A DNA stretch of 32,456 nt, taken from contig CANQOV010000009.1 in NCBI GenBank assembly GCA_947625575.1, positions 1-32,456 on the forward strand, written 5' to 3'. Numbering within the stretch: position 1 is the stretch's first letter; every line of letters starts with the position of its first letter. Source of the stretch: an uncultured Bacilli bacterium (lineage in GTDB: Bacteria > Bacillota_I > Bacilli_A > RF39 > UBA660). Shown one piece after another: positions 1 through 8,208 of the stretch. The position numbers and the translations under genes are program-made. The notes under the pieces are model-generated. The model did not search any database. It saw only the letters and a list, made by a program, of their open reading frames with translations, and was not told the origin of the DNA.

Positions 1-17
1 ACTTTTTTATCTTTCAT
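1..17 (-). CDS. 5' end of an unidentified gene running off the left edge
   Basis: Read on the minus strand, a strong ribosome binding site (GGAGG) is followed five bases later by ATG and an open frame (M-K-D-K-K) that leaves the window. Only five codons are visible, so the product cannot be named. The start lies just downstream of the terminator hairpin of the glycosyltransferase gene. Its own promoter must therefore overlap that hairpin, or it is reached by readthrough. The call rests only on the good RBS and spacing. Confidence 0.45.
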
Positions 18-40
18 AGAATCCTCCATTTTGACATAAC

Positions 41-82
41 AAAAAAATGTGTTATTCTCTATTTATATAATAACACACTTTT
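41..82 (-). terminator. Rho-independent terminator after the GT2 gene
   Basis: TGTGTTATT (48-56) and AATAACACA (69-77) form a perfect 9-bp stem with a 12-base loop. On the minus strand the stem is followed by seven T's (41-47). It starts about 20 bases after the stop codon of the glycosyltransferase at 104. A shorter T-run on the plus side (79-82) could make it weakly bidirectional. Confidence 0.8.
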
Positions 83-103
83 ATCTTAATTAAAACTATT
101 TTA

Positions 104-1102
104 TTATTTTTCTATTTCTTTCTTTTCCTTTTTTTCTTTTTCTATAATTCTACTTACTTTAGATCTTCTATAATCTTTTTCAGTCTCTTTAATTATATAG
201 ATAGGTCTATTCTTTACTTCCAAATAAATCTTTGATAAATAAAGTCCCATAATTCCTATAAAAAATAACTCTATTCCACCAACAAATAATATAATACTAC
301 TTATTCCTAAAAAATTACTAAAACCTTGTTCCAAACAAATCATTTTAACTAACATCACAACAAACAATATAACTGCTACTAAACAAAATATTAAACCAAC
401 AAAACAACTAAAAACTAATGGTTTAAAAGAAAAACTTATAATCGTCTCTAATGCATAAGAACATAACTTAACAAAACTATCCTTATCTTTACTTTTCTTT
501 CTTTTATGTGGTTTATAACTAATCCACTTAGTATCAAAACCAACATAATTAAATATCCCTTTAGTATATCTATTATACTCTTCTAATTCTAAAATAGCTT
601 CTAATACCTGTTTGGTAAATAATCTAAAATCTCTTTCCCCCATTACAAGATTTAAATTAGTTAATTTATTAACTATCTTATAAAATAATTTAATAAAAAC
701 TCTTTTAAAAAATGAACAATTATCATAACTAATTCTAGTAGCAATACAATCATACTTTTCACTTTCTATCATCTCAAACATTTTTATTAATAACTCAATA
801 GGATCATCTGATGAAACACTCACTACAGTTATATAATCTCCACTTGCTCTTTTTAATCCAGCATAAATAGAAGCTTCTTTCCCAAAATGTCTAGACAAAG
901 CAGCATACTTAATATTTTCATCTTTTTTAGAAAGAATTCTAAGTTGTCTTAAAGTAGTATCTGTACTGCCATCATCTACAAATATTAATTCCAAAATAGC
1001 TTCTTTTTTCAACTTATCTTTTACTTTATTAATCAAAGTATAAAAATGAGGTAACGTATCATGTTCATTATAACAATAAATCACTACTGATATTTTCTTC
1101 AT
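104..1102 (-). CDS. GtrB/DPM1-like family 2 glycosyltransferase, altered DxD site
   Basis: This 332-residue protein has an N-terminal GT-A domain of family 2 and two C-terminal membrane helices (about residues 225-300), as in GtrB/YfdH polyisoprenyl-phosphate glycosyltransferases. Those enzymes move a sugar from a nucleotide donor to undecaprenyl phosphate on the inner face of the membrane. Visible motifs are FVDDGSTD near residue 41 and the DFRL motif. The segment where relatives carry the metal-binding D-A-D reads S-V-S-S-D-D-P-I-E, so both aspartates are serines. The protein may use a shifted DD pair or may be inactive. A highly basic and acidic Lys/Glu tail ends the protein. It is last in a run fabG-copA-permease-GT2, 52 bases after the permease stop. 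The family call is firm; activity is uncertain. Confidence 0.85.
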   Translation of the reverse strand: MKKISVVIYCYNEHDTLPHFYTLINKVKDKLKKEAILELIFVDDGSTDTTLRQLRILSKKDENIKYAALSRHFGKEASIYAGLKRASGDYITVVSVSSDDPIELLIKMFEMIESEKYDCIATRISYDNCSFFKRVFIKLFYKIVNKLTNLNLVMGERDFRLFTKQVLEAILELEEYNRYTKGIFNYVGFDTKWISYKPHKRKKSKDKDSFVKLCSYALETIISFSFKPLVFSCFVGLIFCLVAVILFVVMLVKMICLEQGFSNFLGISSIILFVGGIELFFIGIMGLYLSKIYLEVKNRPIYIIKETEKDYRRSKVSRIIEKEKKEKKEIEK

Positions 1103-1154
1103 ACTACCACTCTTTTCTTATATATTAGTAATTTACTAAATAATATTTTTATTA

Positions 1155-2009
1155 TTATAATAAGCTAAAAAGTTCAATAACAACTCCAAACAAACTTCCC
1201 AATCCATAAAGTAAAAACAATATTTTTAAATTTTCTTTTAAATTATGATTTGATTTAAACAACACTAAAATACCTATTCCACTTCCAGTTAATACCCCCG
1301 ATATTAATTGTCCAAAACTAATAGCATTACCAATATATAACTGTGTAATAATAACACTAGAAGCACAATTGGGAATTAATCCAATTAAACTAGTTATAAA
1401 AGGTCCTAACAAAGAATTTTTTAAAAATATTTTAGATAAATAATCTTCAATACCAAGTTGTAAAAAACAATTTAAAATAAAAGTAATTATAAAAATAAAT
1501 AATGTTGTTTTAAAAGTGTGTTTTAACACTGACAATATAATTTTATTATCTTCACAATGACAATGTTGTTCATCACATATTTTATAATCTAAATTATTAT
1601 TATTTTTTTTCTTTCTTAATAATAAATCTATAACAAAACCACAACTAATTCCAATAAATAACTTAATTAAAATAATAATTAAAATTAATTTAATCCCAAC
1701 ATTATTAGAAATTAATATAGGTAACATCTCATCACTACAAGATAGATAAACTGCAATTAAAGTACCTAAACTAATTATTCTTGTAATATAAAGATTAGTG
1801 GCAATAACAGAAAAACCACATTGTGGTACAATTCCTAATAATGCTCCCAAAAAAGGTCCTAACTTACCAGATTTTTCAATAGTTTTTTTAGTTTTATCCC
1901 CTAATTTATGTTCAAAGTACTCAATAATTAAAAATGCCAAAAACAAAAAAGGAATTATTTTTATTGTATCTAAAATACTATGATATAAAACGTGTAATAT
2001 TTCTTGCAT
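1155..2009 (-). CDS. ArsP_2-like heavy-metal efflux permease
   Basis: This polytopic membrane protein of 284 residues has about eight to ten hydrophobic segments. It contains two related halves, each with a G-x-x-P-x-C-x-x-S-V-I motif followed by a conserved L-Y-I stretch (PQCGFSVI in the first, PNCASSVI in the second). This internal duplication matches the 'putative 10TM heavy-metal exporter' family (ArsP_2). A Cys/His cluster (C-D-E-Q-H-C-H-C) sits in the loop between the halves and looks like a soft-metal binding site. I start the gene at 2009, not at the longer frame at 2060, because an AGGGGAG site lies five bases upstream of the ATG at 2007-2009. It follows copA by 64 bases. The substrate (copper, manganese, arsenic or other) cannot be read from sequence. 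Confidence 0.75.
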   Translation of the reverse strand: MQEILHVLYHSILDTIKIIPFLFLAFLIIEYFEHKLGDKTKKTIEKSGKLGPFLGALLGIVPQCGFSVIATNLYITRIISLGTLIAVYLSCSDEMLPILISNNVGIKLILIIILIKLFIGISCGFVIDLLLRKKKNNNNLDYKICDEQHCHCEDNKIILSVLKHTFKTTLFIFIITFILNCFLQLGIEDYLSKIFLKNSLLGPFITSLIGLIPNCASSVIITQLYIGNAISFGQLISGVLTGSGIGILVLFKSNHNLKENLKILFLLYGLGSLFGVVIELFSLL

Positions 2010-2073
2010 AAAATCTCCCCTTAGTTTCTTAATTTTATTATTAACAAAATAAATTGTCAAATTTTACTTTATT

Positions 2074-4263
2074 TTACTTTATTCTTCTTAATCGAAGGGC
2101 ATTAAATACTACAGTTAAACTACTAAACATCATTGCTAAAGATGCCAACATAGGATTTAATACTATTCCTACCCCTCTTAAAATACCAACTGCTACGGGT
2201 ATCATACAAATATTATAGAAAAATGCCCAAAATAAATTCTCTTTTATATTTTTTATTGTTTTATTACTTATATTAATTAAAGACAAAATTTTTTCTAAAT
2301 CATTACTCATTAAAACAATATCACAAGAATCTATCGCTACATCAGTTCCCGATTTGACGCTTACCCCAATAAAAGCTTTTGTAAGACTAATTGCATCATT
2401 AATTCCGTCTCCTACCATCATTACTTTTTTACCATCTTTTTGTAAATCATCAATAACTTTAGCTTTATCTTTAGGTAAAACATCAGCAATAACTTCATCA
2501 ATTCCAATATTATCTGCAATTACCTTGGCAGTATCATAATTATCCCCAGTTAACATAATAGGTTTTATCTTTAATTCTTTTAGTTTTTTAATAACAGCCA
2601 AAGCTTCTTTTCTAATAACATCTTTTAACCCAATAAGCCCTATTAACTCGTTATCATAAATAACATAGACAATACTACATCTTTGCTTAACAAGCCAATC
2701 AAAATCTGCTTCTTTTTTATCTTTAATTGTAACAAAATCAAATAACTTATCATTTCCTACATAAATAACTTTACCATTAATTTTTCCCTTTAACCCAATT
2801 CCATTTAAATTTTCAAAATCACTAACTTTCTCTAATTTTAATTTATTATCTAAAGAATAATTTTTAAAAGCACTAGCAATTGGATGTGTTGATAACTCTT
2901 CGATTGACGCAACTAACCCAAGTAACTCATTTAAAGAAAGATTACTATAATTAAAAATTTTAAATATCTTTAAAAATCCATAAGTTAATGTCCCAGTCTT
3001 ATCAAAAACAACTGTATCAATCTTATTAGCATTTTCTAAAACTTCACTTGATTTAACCAATATTCCCTCTTTTGCACAAACACCTTCACTAACAACCATA
3101 GCTAAAGGAGTAGCAAGACCCAAAGAACAAGGACAAGCCACTACTAAAACACTAACAAAAATAACTAAACTATCTCCAAAACTATTACCTAAAAGCAAAT
3201 AAATAAACAAAGTAACTAAAGCAATAACCATAATAAAATATACAAAATAACTACTAACTTTATCTGCAATTCTCTGGATTGGAGCTTTTGTATTAGTAGC
3301 TTCCACCACTAATCTTACTATTTCCGATATTGTAGAATCCTTTCCAACTTTTAAAGCTTCGTATTCTATATATCCGTCCATATTAATACTACCAGCAATA
3401 ACATCATCTCCAATATTTTTCTTAATAGGCTCAGCTTCTCCAGTGATAAACGCTTGATCAACATAAGCACTTCCCTTAGTAACTTTACCATCACATGCTA
3501 TCTTCATACCTGCTTTACAAATTAAAATATCACCTTTTTTTACTAAATCAATAGTAACCTCTTCTTCTTTTTTCTCATTTTTTAATAAAGCTGTTCTAGG
3601 AGTAATACTTACTAACTCTTTTAAAGCAGACTTTGTCTTTTCTTTGCTAATCCCGTCGATATATCTACCTAATTTAATAAAATAAATAATAATAGAACAA
3701 GACTCAAAATATAAATTTTCTACATTTCCTTTATTAATTAACAACAAAACTAAACCATAAAAACTATACCCAAAACTAGCTATTACCCCTAAACTAACTA
3801 AACTGTCCATATTAGGACTACCATGTAATAAATTTTTAATACCACTTTTAAAAATATCTTTTCCATATATTAAAAATAATATAGCTAAAACAAATAATAA
3901 AACAGCATAATTCTTTGGATTTTTAACCATATCAAAATAAAAAACACTAATCTTTAACATATGTCCCATAGCTACATATAACACAATTAAAGCTAAAATA
4001 CTAAAAATAATTAAAGATGTTTTCCCCTTATTTTTAACCTCATCTTTACCGTCATATATTCCTAAACTAACATACCCTGCTTCTTTGATAAATTTCTCTA
4101 AATCTTTTATAGTTAAAAAATCTTCATATTCAATCAAAGCTTGATTTAAAACAAGATTAACACTAGCATTAATAATTCCCTTTTGTTTATTTAAATACTT
4201 TTCTAATCCAATAGAACAAGCACTGCAAGTCATACCTCCAATTTTTAATATTGTCTTTTTCAT
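2074..4263 (-). CDS. copA: Cu(I)-exporting P1B-type ATPase CopA
   Basis: This 729-residue P1B ATPase should pump Cu(I) out of the cytoplasm using ATP. In order: one N-terminal heavy-metal-associated domain with GMTCSAC (Cys13 and Cys16); membrane helices; the actuator segment with TGEAEP; the transmembrane CPC motif near residue 377; the phosphorylation motif DKTGTLT with Asp near 420; the HP dipeptide of the nucleotide domain (HPIASA); and the hinge GDGINDA. The last two helices carry the Y-N and M-x-x-S-S residues typical of copper-type transporters. Length is normal for a single-HMA CopA. It starts two bases after the fabG stop, so the two are translationally coupled, and a metal permease follows. 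No CsoR or CopY regulator gene is visible nearby. Confidence 0.95.
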   Translation of the reverse strand: MKKTILKIGGMTCSACSIGLEKYLNKQKGIINASVNLVLNQALIEYEDFLTIKDLEKFIKEAGYVSLGIYDGKDEVKNKGKTSLIIFSILALIVLYVAMGHMLKISVFYFDMVKNPKNYAVLLFVLAILFLIYGKDIFKSGIKNLLHGSPNMDSLVSLGVIASFGYSFYGLVLLLINKGNVENLYFESCSIIIYFIKLGRYIDGISKEKTKSALKELVSITPRTALLKNEKKEEEVTIDLVKKGDILICKAGMKIACDGKVTKGSAYVDQAFITGEAEPIKKNIGDDVIAGSINMDGYIEYEALKVGKDSTISEIVRLVVEATNTKAPIQRIADKVSSYFVYFIMVIALVTLFIYLLLGNSFGDSLVIFVSVLVVACPCSLGLATPLAMVVSEGVCAKEGILVKSSEVLENANKIDTVVFDKTGTLTYGFLKIFKIFNYSNLSLNELLGLVASIEELSTHPIASAFKNYSLDNKLKLEKVSDFENLNGIGLKGKINGKVIYVGNDKLFDFVTIKDKKEADFDWLVKQRCSIVYVIYDNELIGLIGLKDVIRKEALAVIKKLKELKIKPIMLTGDNYDTAKVIADNIGIDEVIADVLPKDKAKVIDDLQKDGKKVMMVGDGINDAISLTKAFIGVSVKSGTDVAIDSCDIVLMSNDLEKILSLINISNKTIKNIKENLFWAFFYNICMIPVAVGILRGVGIVLNPMLASLAMMFSSLTVVFNALRLRRIK

Positions 4264-4265
4264 CT

Positions 4266-5006
4266 TTAATTTCTCGCTGCTCCGTCAACTTGTAAAATAA
4301 CACCAGTTATATAACTTGCCATATCACTTGCTAAAAACAAGAAAGCATTAGCAATATCACTAGGTTTTCCAATTCTTCCTAAAGGAATAGTTTTAATAAG
4401 AGGCTCAATTACTTCTTTAGGTAATTTCTTAACCATATCAGTTTCAATAATTCCAGGAGCAACAGCATTAACCCTAATATTAAATGGTGCAAGTTCTCTT
4501 GCTAAAGACTTTGTTAATCCATTAACTGCAAACTTACTAGCAGGATATCCTACCCCTGATGGTTGTCCATAAATACTAACCATTGAACTAGTATTTAAAA
4601 TAACACCCTTATTTTGTTTTTTCATATACTCTACAACTGCTTTTGTCACATTAAACATTGCTCCTACATTTAAATCCATAATTTTAGCAAAATCTTCACT
4701 AGAAACATTTTCAATTTTTTCACTTGAAGAAATACCAGCATTATTAATCAAAATATCAATATGTCCAAACTTTTCATAAATATCTTTAATAACAGAAGAT
4801 ACCTCACTATAATCTAAAAGATTAGGATAAAATCCCAAAACATCCCTATTTTCACTCTTTAATATCTCTATTGCCGATGAAACAGTCTCACTTTTTGAGC
4901 CAAACAAAACAACTTTTGCTTTACTATCAACAAAACTACGTACAACCTCAAGTCCAATTCCTCTTGTTCCCCCAGTTACTATAACAACTTTATCTTCAAA
5001 ATTCAT
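4266..5006 (-). CDS. fabG: FabG-like 3-oxoacyl-ACP reductase (SDR family)
   Basis: This 246-residue classical short-chain dehydrogenase/reductase has the NAD(P) motif TGGTRGIG (11-18), NNAG (88-91), Asn113, the catalytic Ser140/141, and Tyr154-x-x-x-Lys158 in YPASK. The C-terminal VDGA ending is typical of FabG. FabG reduces 3-oxoacyl-ACP with NADPH in fatty acid elongation, but many SDRs of this type act on other substrates. No other fatty acid synthesis gene except acpS is in view, so the substrate is uncertain. An AGGAGGT site lies eight bases before the ATG. It is the first gene of the fabG-copA-permease-GT2 run and is divergent from acpS. Confidence 0.85.
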   Translation of the reverse strand: MNFEDKVVIVTGGTRGIGLEVVRSFVDSKAKVVLFGSKSETVSSAIEILKSENRDVLGFYPNLLDYSEVSSVIKDIYEKFGHIDILINNAGISSSEKIENVSSEDFAKIMDLNVGAMFNVTKAVVEYMKKQNKGVILNTSSMVSIYGQPSGVGYPASKFAVNGLTKSLARELAPFNIRVNAVAPGIIETDMVKKLPKEVIEPLIKTIPLGRIGKPSDIANAFLFLASDMASYITGVILQVDGAARN

Positions 5007-5025
5007 AATATTCTACCTCCTAATA

Positions 5026-5055
5026 ATTATAACATAATAACTTTTATTTTAACAA
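5026..5055 (-). promoter_or_regulatory. Promoter of the fabG-copA operon
   Basis: On the minus strand: -35 TTGTTA (5050-5055), 18-bp spacer, -10 TATAAT (5026-5031). A TG one base upstream of the -10 makes it an extended -10. The predicted start point falls just before the AGGAGGT ribosome site. Confidence 0.65.
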
Positions 5056-5070
5056 AAAACTATTTATATT

Positions 5071-5082
5071 TTATGTTATAAT
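5071..5082 (+). promoter_or_regulatory. Extended -10 promoter of acpS
   Basis: TATAAT at 5077-5082 is preceded by TG at 5074-5075. No good -35 is seen. The leader would be very short, as the AGGTGG ribosome site starts at about 5089. The 12-mer TTATGTTATAAT is the exact mirror image of the fabG -10 region at 5026-5037. Confidence 0.5.
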
Positions 5083-5098
5083 CTTTCTAGGTGGTAAT

Positions 5099-5452
5099 AT
5101 GTCCAATGGAATAGATCTTATTAATATAAAAAAATTTACCAAAATTTTAGCAAAAACTAATCTTCTAAACAAATGTTTTACCCAAAATGAATTAGAATAC
5201 ATCAAAAAAACAAATAATAATATTTCTACAATCGCAGGTCTTTTTGCTAGTAAAGAAGCTTTTTTAAAATCTCTTAACAAAGGAATAAATAATTATGATT
5301 TAAAAGATATTGAAATACTTCATAATAAAGATAACTCTCCCTATATAAATATATCAAACAAAATAAAAAAAGATATAGACTATAAAGACATTTCTTTATC
5401 TATATCTCATGACGGCAATTATGCAATTGCCATTGTTACAATCTTATTTTAA
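5099..5452 (+). CDS. acpS: Holo-acyl-carrier-protein synthase AcpS
   Basis: This 117-residue protein moves 4'-phosphopantetheine from coenzyme A to the serine of a carrier protein. The N-terminal GIDLINI with Asp6 and the FASKEAF motif with Glu53 are the magnesium-binding signatures of AcpS. The C-terminal SISHD...A-I-A-I-V pattern also matches. Length is standard for the trimeric AcpS type. The ATG at 5099 has AGGTGG five bases upstream. It is one of only two plus-strand loci in the window and overlaps the 3' end of the SGNH gene of the dlt-like operon by nine bases. It is therefore well placed to activate the carrier protein of that operon, though it may also be the housekeeping enzyme for fatty acid ACP. 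Confidence 0.9.
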   Translation: MSNGIDLINIKKFTKILAKTNLLNKCFTQNELEYIKKTNNNISTIAGLFASKEAFLKSLNKGINNYDLKDIEILHNKDNSPYINISNKIKKDIDYKDISLSISHDGNYAIAIVTILF

Positions 5453-6379
5453 TCCATTACTATAAATAATATAATTATCGTTCCAAGAACTATAATAACT
5501 ATCATTTCTATGATCAGTAACAATATTTAAACCTTTTAAATATTCCCCAATATAATTAGAAACTTTAACAGCACCATTATAATTTAAATGATCTCCATTA
5601 TCTTTAGTTTCTTTATTCCAATTAATATTTAAAACATTTCCTAAATTTAAATCAATAAACGAAACATTATTATCTTCTGCTAAATCCTTTGCCCCCATAT
5701 GTTTAGAATAACTCCAATTTTTCATACTAGGAGTACTAATTAAAACTAACTTAACATTATTTTCTTCACATAACTTAACAATTTTTTCAAAATACATTAC
5801 ATTGGCACTAGGAATATCCTGTTTTTTTAAAGAAACTTTCATATAATTTCTGTTTTTAGCAGGTTTAACTTTTGTAACATACTTAAACCCTTTATAAACA
5901 CCACTGTTATTTAAATCATCAACATTATTTAAAAACAGTTCTTTCCAATTATTATGATATCTAAAAATTGGAAAACTATTACTAAAGAAATTATATACCT
6001 TAAAATACCAACTCTTATTTTTAGGATTACGATATAATACATTAGCTTCCAAAAAAACCACTTTCAAATCTTGATTTTCTAAAGCTACTTTTAAATTATC
6101 ATAAGAATCTTTTAATAGTTGAGCCGCACTAGCACAATCATAGACACTATATCCATAATTATGCCATATCTCCATTGGAGAAACAGAAGAATAAATAAGA
6201 CTATCTCCAATCACAACTGCATCAATACTATTTTTATTTTCACTTAAAATAGAATAATTAGCAATCTTATATAATCCAAACTTTTCAACATTTTTATCAA
6301 AAAGTAAAAAGTAACTAATAACATTTATAATTAAAAATAAAATAACAAAAAACAAACCACATTTTAAAACTTTTCTCAT
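5444..6379 (-). CDS. Membrane-anchored SGNH-hydrolase-like protein (DltD-like role)
   Basis: This 311-residue protein has one N-terminal signal anchor (about residues 8-27) and an outward-facing SGNH/GDSL-like domain. Ser60 sits in the block I motif VVIGDS. The C-terminal block is N-G-D-H-L-N, giving Asp263 and His264 of the triad. It occupies the place of DltD, and of AlgJ/AlgX partners in other MBOAT systems, and probably takes or passes on the acyl group from the MBOAT partner outside the cell. It is shorter than typical DltD and I cannot claim true orthology. It starts eight bases after the MBOAT stop and is the last gene of the five-gene operon, converging with and overlapping acpS. Confidence 0.8.
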   Translation of the reverse strand: MRKVLKCGLFFVILFLIINVISYFLLFDKNVEKFGLYKIANYSILSENKNSIDAVVIGDSLIYSSVSPMEIWHNYGYSVYDCASAAQLLKDSYDNLKVALENQDLKVVFLEANVLYRNPKNKSWYFKVYNFFSNSFPIFRYHNNWKELFLNNVDDLNNSGVYKGFKYVTKVKPAKNRNYMKVSLKKQDIPSANVMYFEKIVKLCEENNVKLVLISTPSMKNWSYSKHMGAKDLAEDNNVSFIDLNLGNVLNINWNKETKDNGDHLNYNGAVKVSNYIGEYLKGLNIVTDHRNDSYYSSWNDNYIIYSNGLK

Positions 6380-6387
6380 AACATCAC

Positions 6388-7974
6388 CTAAAAATCAGCA
6401 TATATTGGATCAACTGGAGCATAACCAGGTCCATAAGCTCCAAGTAAAATTATTCCTAAAATAAGTGCATAATAGAAAGCCCACCTAACAAATATATTCT
6501 TTTGACTTATTCTTTCTCTAACATTTTTACCCTTTTCATTTAAAAGACTGACAACAAATACCACAACTACTCCTAAAATAACAACTAAAAAGTCACAAAC
6601 ATCAAGTCCTAAACTTAAAACTTCTGAAGAAAAACCTTTAAGACTAAACTTAGTAAATATCTTACCAAGCATACCAAAAGCTACACTTAAACTAGGAGCT
6701 CTAAATATTAACTCTCCAATAACAACCAAACAACAAGTTTTTATAATTCTCAAAAATTTATAAAATTTATTATCTCTATTAATTTTTAATTTCTTACATA
6801 CTTTAATTACTGTTGGCTCAAATATATTACCCAATAATATTAAAATTAAATGATAATAACCAAAAACTACAAACGTCCAACCAGCCCCATGCCACAATCC
6901 ATTTAAAGACCAAACCGCAAATAATGCCATCGAGCCCATAACTTGTGTTGCCACTCTACTTCCAAATAATTTTCTAAACCATGCTGTTATCTTCTTAACA
7001 AACTTTGACATTGATACAGGATAAAATATATAATTTTTTAACCATAAACCAAGACTAATATGCCACCTTGACCAAAATTCTGATATATTTTTAGAGAAAA
7101 ATGGTGCTTTAAAATTCTCTTCTAACTTAATATTAAAAATCTCTGCTGAGCCAATAACAACATCCATTGTCCCAGAAAATTCCATATATAATAAAATAGT
7201 ATAAAATATTGCTCCTAATGCTAAAACCAAAGAAGAATAACTTCTATAATTGCCAAAAGTTAATTTAACAAAAATATTTAACCTATCAGCAATAACAAAC
7301 TTCTTAAACATACCAAACAATATTCTTTGATATCCTAAACAAATACTATTATAAGTAGTCTTTTCTCCCTTTAAAAGACTATCACAAACACTAGAAAATC
7401 TTGTAATAGGTCCTTCCATTATAATAGGAAAAAAAGATAAATATAACAAAACTTTTAAAAGACTATCACTTGCTTCTACTTTACCATTATAAACATCTAC
7501 TAAATAAGATATAGCCTGTAATGTATAAAAAGATATTCCAATGGGAGCTAATAACTTAATTAATTTAAAACTATAATTAATCTTTAAAATATCTAATATA
7601 CCATTAACTATACTACCAAAGAAATTTAAATACTTAAAGAAAAACAAAAAACTTAAATTAAACAAAATAGTAACTACTAAAACTGTTCTTTTTAAACGTT
7701 TATATTTTTCTTTAACTACTCTTTTTTCTTCACTTTCTAAATCAGTAATCTTTTCTTCTTTTACTTTATCTATCTTTTTCATCAATAAAGCTGAAAAATA
7801 AATAGATAATGATGATAAAATTAAAAATATAATTAACTTTCCACTAATATAAAAGAAGAAAAGATAACTAGCAATAAGTAGTAATACAGGTCTTAATTTC
7901 TTAGGAATAATATTATATAAAATTATTACTACAGGTAAAAATGCAAAAATATATATAATATTAAAATAAGACAT
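6388..7974 (-). CDS. MBOAT O-acyltransferase (DltB/AlgI-like)
   Basis: This 528-residue multi-pass protein belongs to the membrane-bound O-acyltransferase family. The conserved block F-W-x-R-W-H-I-S-L lies near residues 300-307. The catalytic-region His362 lies in N-G-L-W-H-G-A-G-W. The protein ends in a P-I-Y-x-x-F tail like AlgI/DltB proteins. Such proteins take an acyl or aminoacyl group from an intracellular thioester carrier and pass it across the membrane to an extracellular acceptor. Its start overlaps the carrier-protein stop by one base, which ties it to that carrier as donor. The longer and more AlgI-like form means the acceptor could be a teichoic acid or another surface glycan. 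Confidence 0.88.
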   Translation of the reverse strand: MSYFNIIYIFAFLPVVIILYNIIPKKLRPVLLLIASYLFFFYISGKLIIFLILSSLSIYFSALLMKKIDKVKEEKITDLESEEKRVVKEKYKRLKRTVLVVTILFNLSFLFFFKYLNFFGSIVNGILDILKINYSFKLIKLLAPIGISFYTLQAISYLVDVYNGKVEASDSLLKVLLYLSFFPIIMEGPITRFSSVCDSLLKGEKTTYNSICLGYQRILFGMFKKFVIADRLNIFVKLTFGNYRSYSSLVLALGAIFYTILLYMEFSGTMDVVIGSAEIFNIKLEENFKAPFFSKNISEFWSRWHISLGLWLKNYIFYPVSMSKFVKKITAWFRKLFGSRVATQVMGSMALFAVWSLNGLWHGAGWTFVVFGYYHLILILLGNIFEPTVIKVCKKLKINRDNKFYKFLRIIKTCCLVVIGELIFRAPSLSVAFGMLGKIFTKFSLKGFSSEVLSLGLDVCDFLVVILGVVVVFVVSLLNEKGKNVRERISQKNIFVRWAFYYALILGIILLGAYGPGYAPVDPIYADF

Positions 7975-8204
7975 TATTCTTCCTCTTTAAGTCTTTCAAT
8001 TAGCTCCCATATCTTCTTAACAGAATTAAAATTACTAGGTATAATTTCCACTGCAGGAACTAAAACCCCAAAATTATTTTCAATCTCACTAATTAATGCC
8101 AATATTGTAAGTGAATCTAAATATCTGCCATCTACTAAATTTTCACAACTTTCATAGTCAACTTCTGGTTGTAACTCTTCTAAAATTTCTATTAATTTTT
8201 CCAT
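7974..8204 (-). CDS. Acyl/aminoacyl carrier protein (DltC-like)
   Basis: This 76-residue acidic helical protein has the phosphopantetheine motif D-S-L, with Ser31 as the attachment site. Like DltC and other PCP/ACP proteins it should become active only after AcpS adds the prosthetic group, and a candidate acpS lies at 5099-5452. It starts four bases after the decarboxylase stop and its stop overlaps the MBOAT start. It is therefore the shared hub of the operon: the adenylation enzyme loads it, the decarboxylase may act on the loaded form, and the MBOAT unloads it. Confidence 0.88.
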   Translation of the reverse strand: MEKLIEILEELQPEVDYESCENLVDGRYLDSLTILALISEIENNFGVLVPAVEIIPSNFNSVKKIWELIERLKEEE

Positions 8205-8208
8205 AAAA

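Noticed and set aside
2060-2060. Longer start for the ArsP_2-like permease at 2060
   Set aside because: The extra 17 residues are hydrophilic and lack a ribosome site, while the ATG at 2009 has AGGGGAG five bases upstream.
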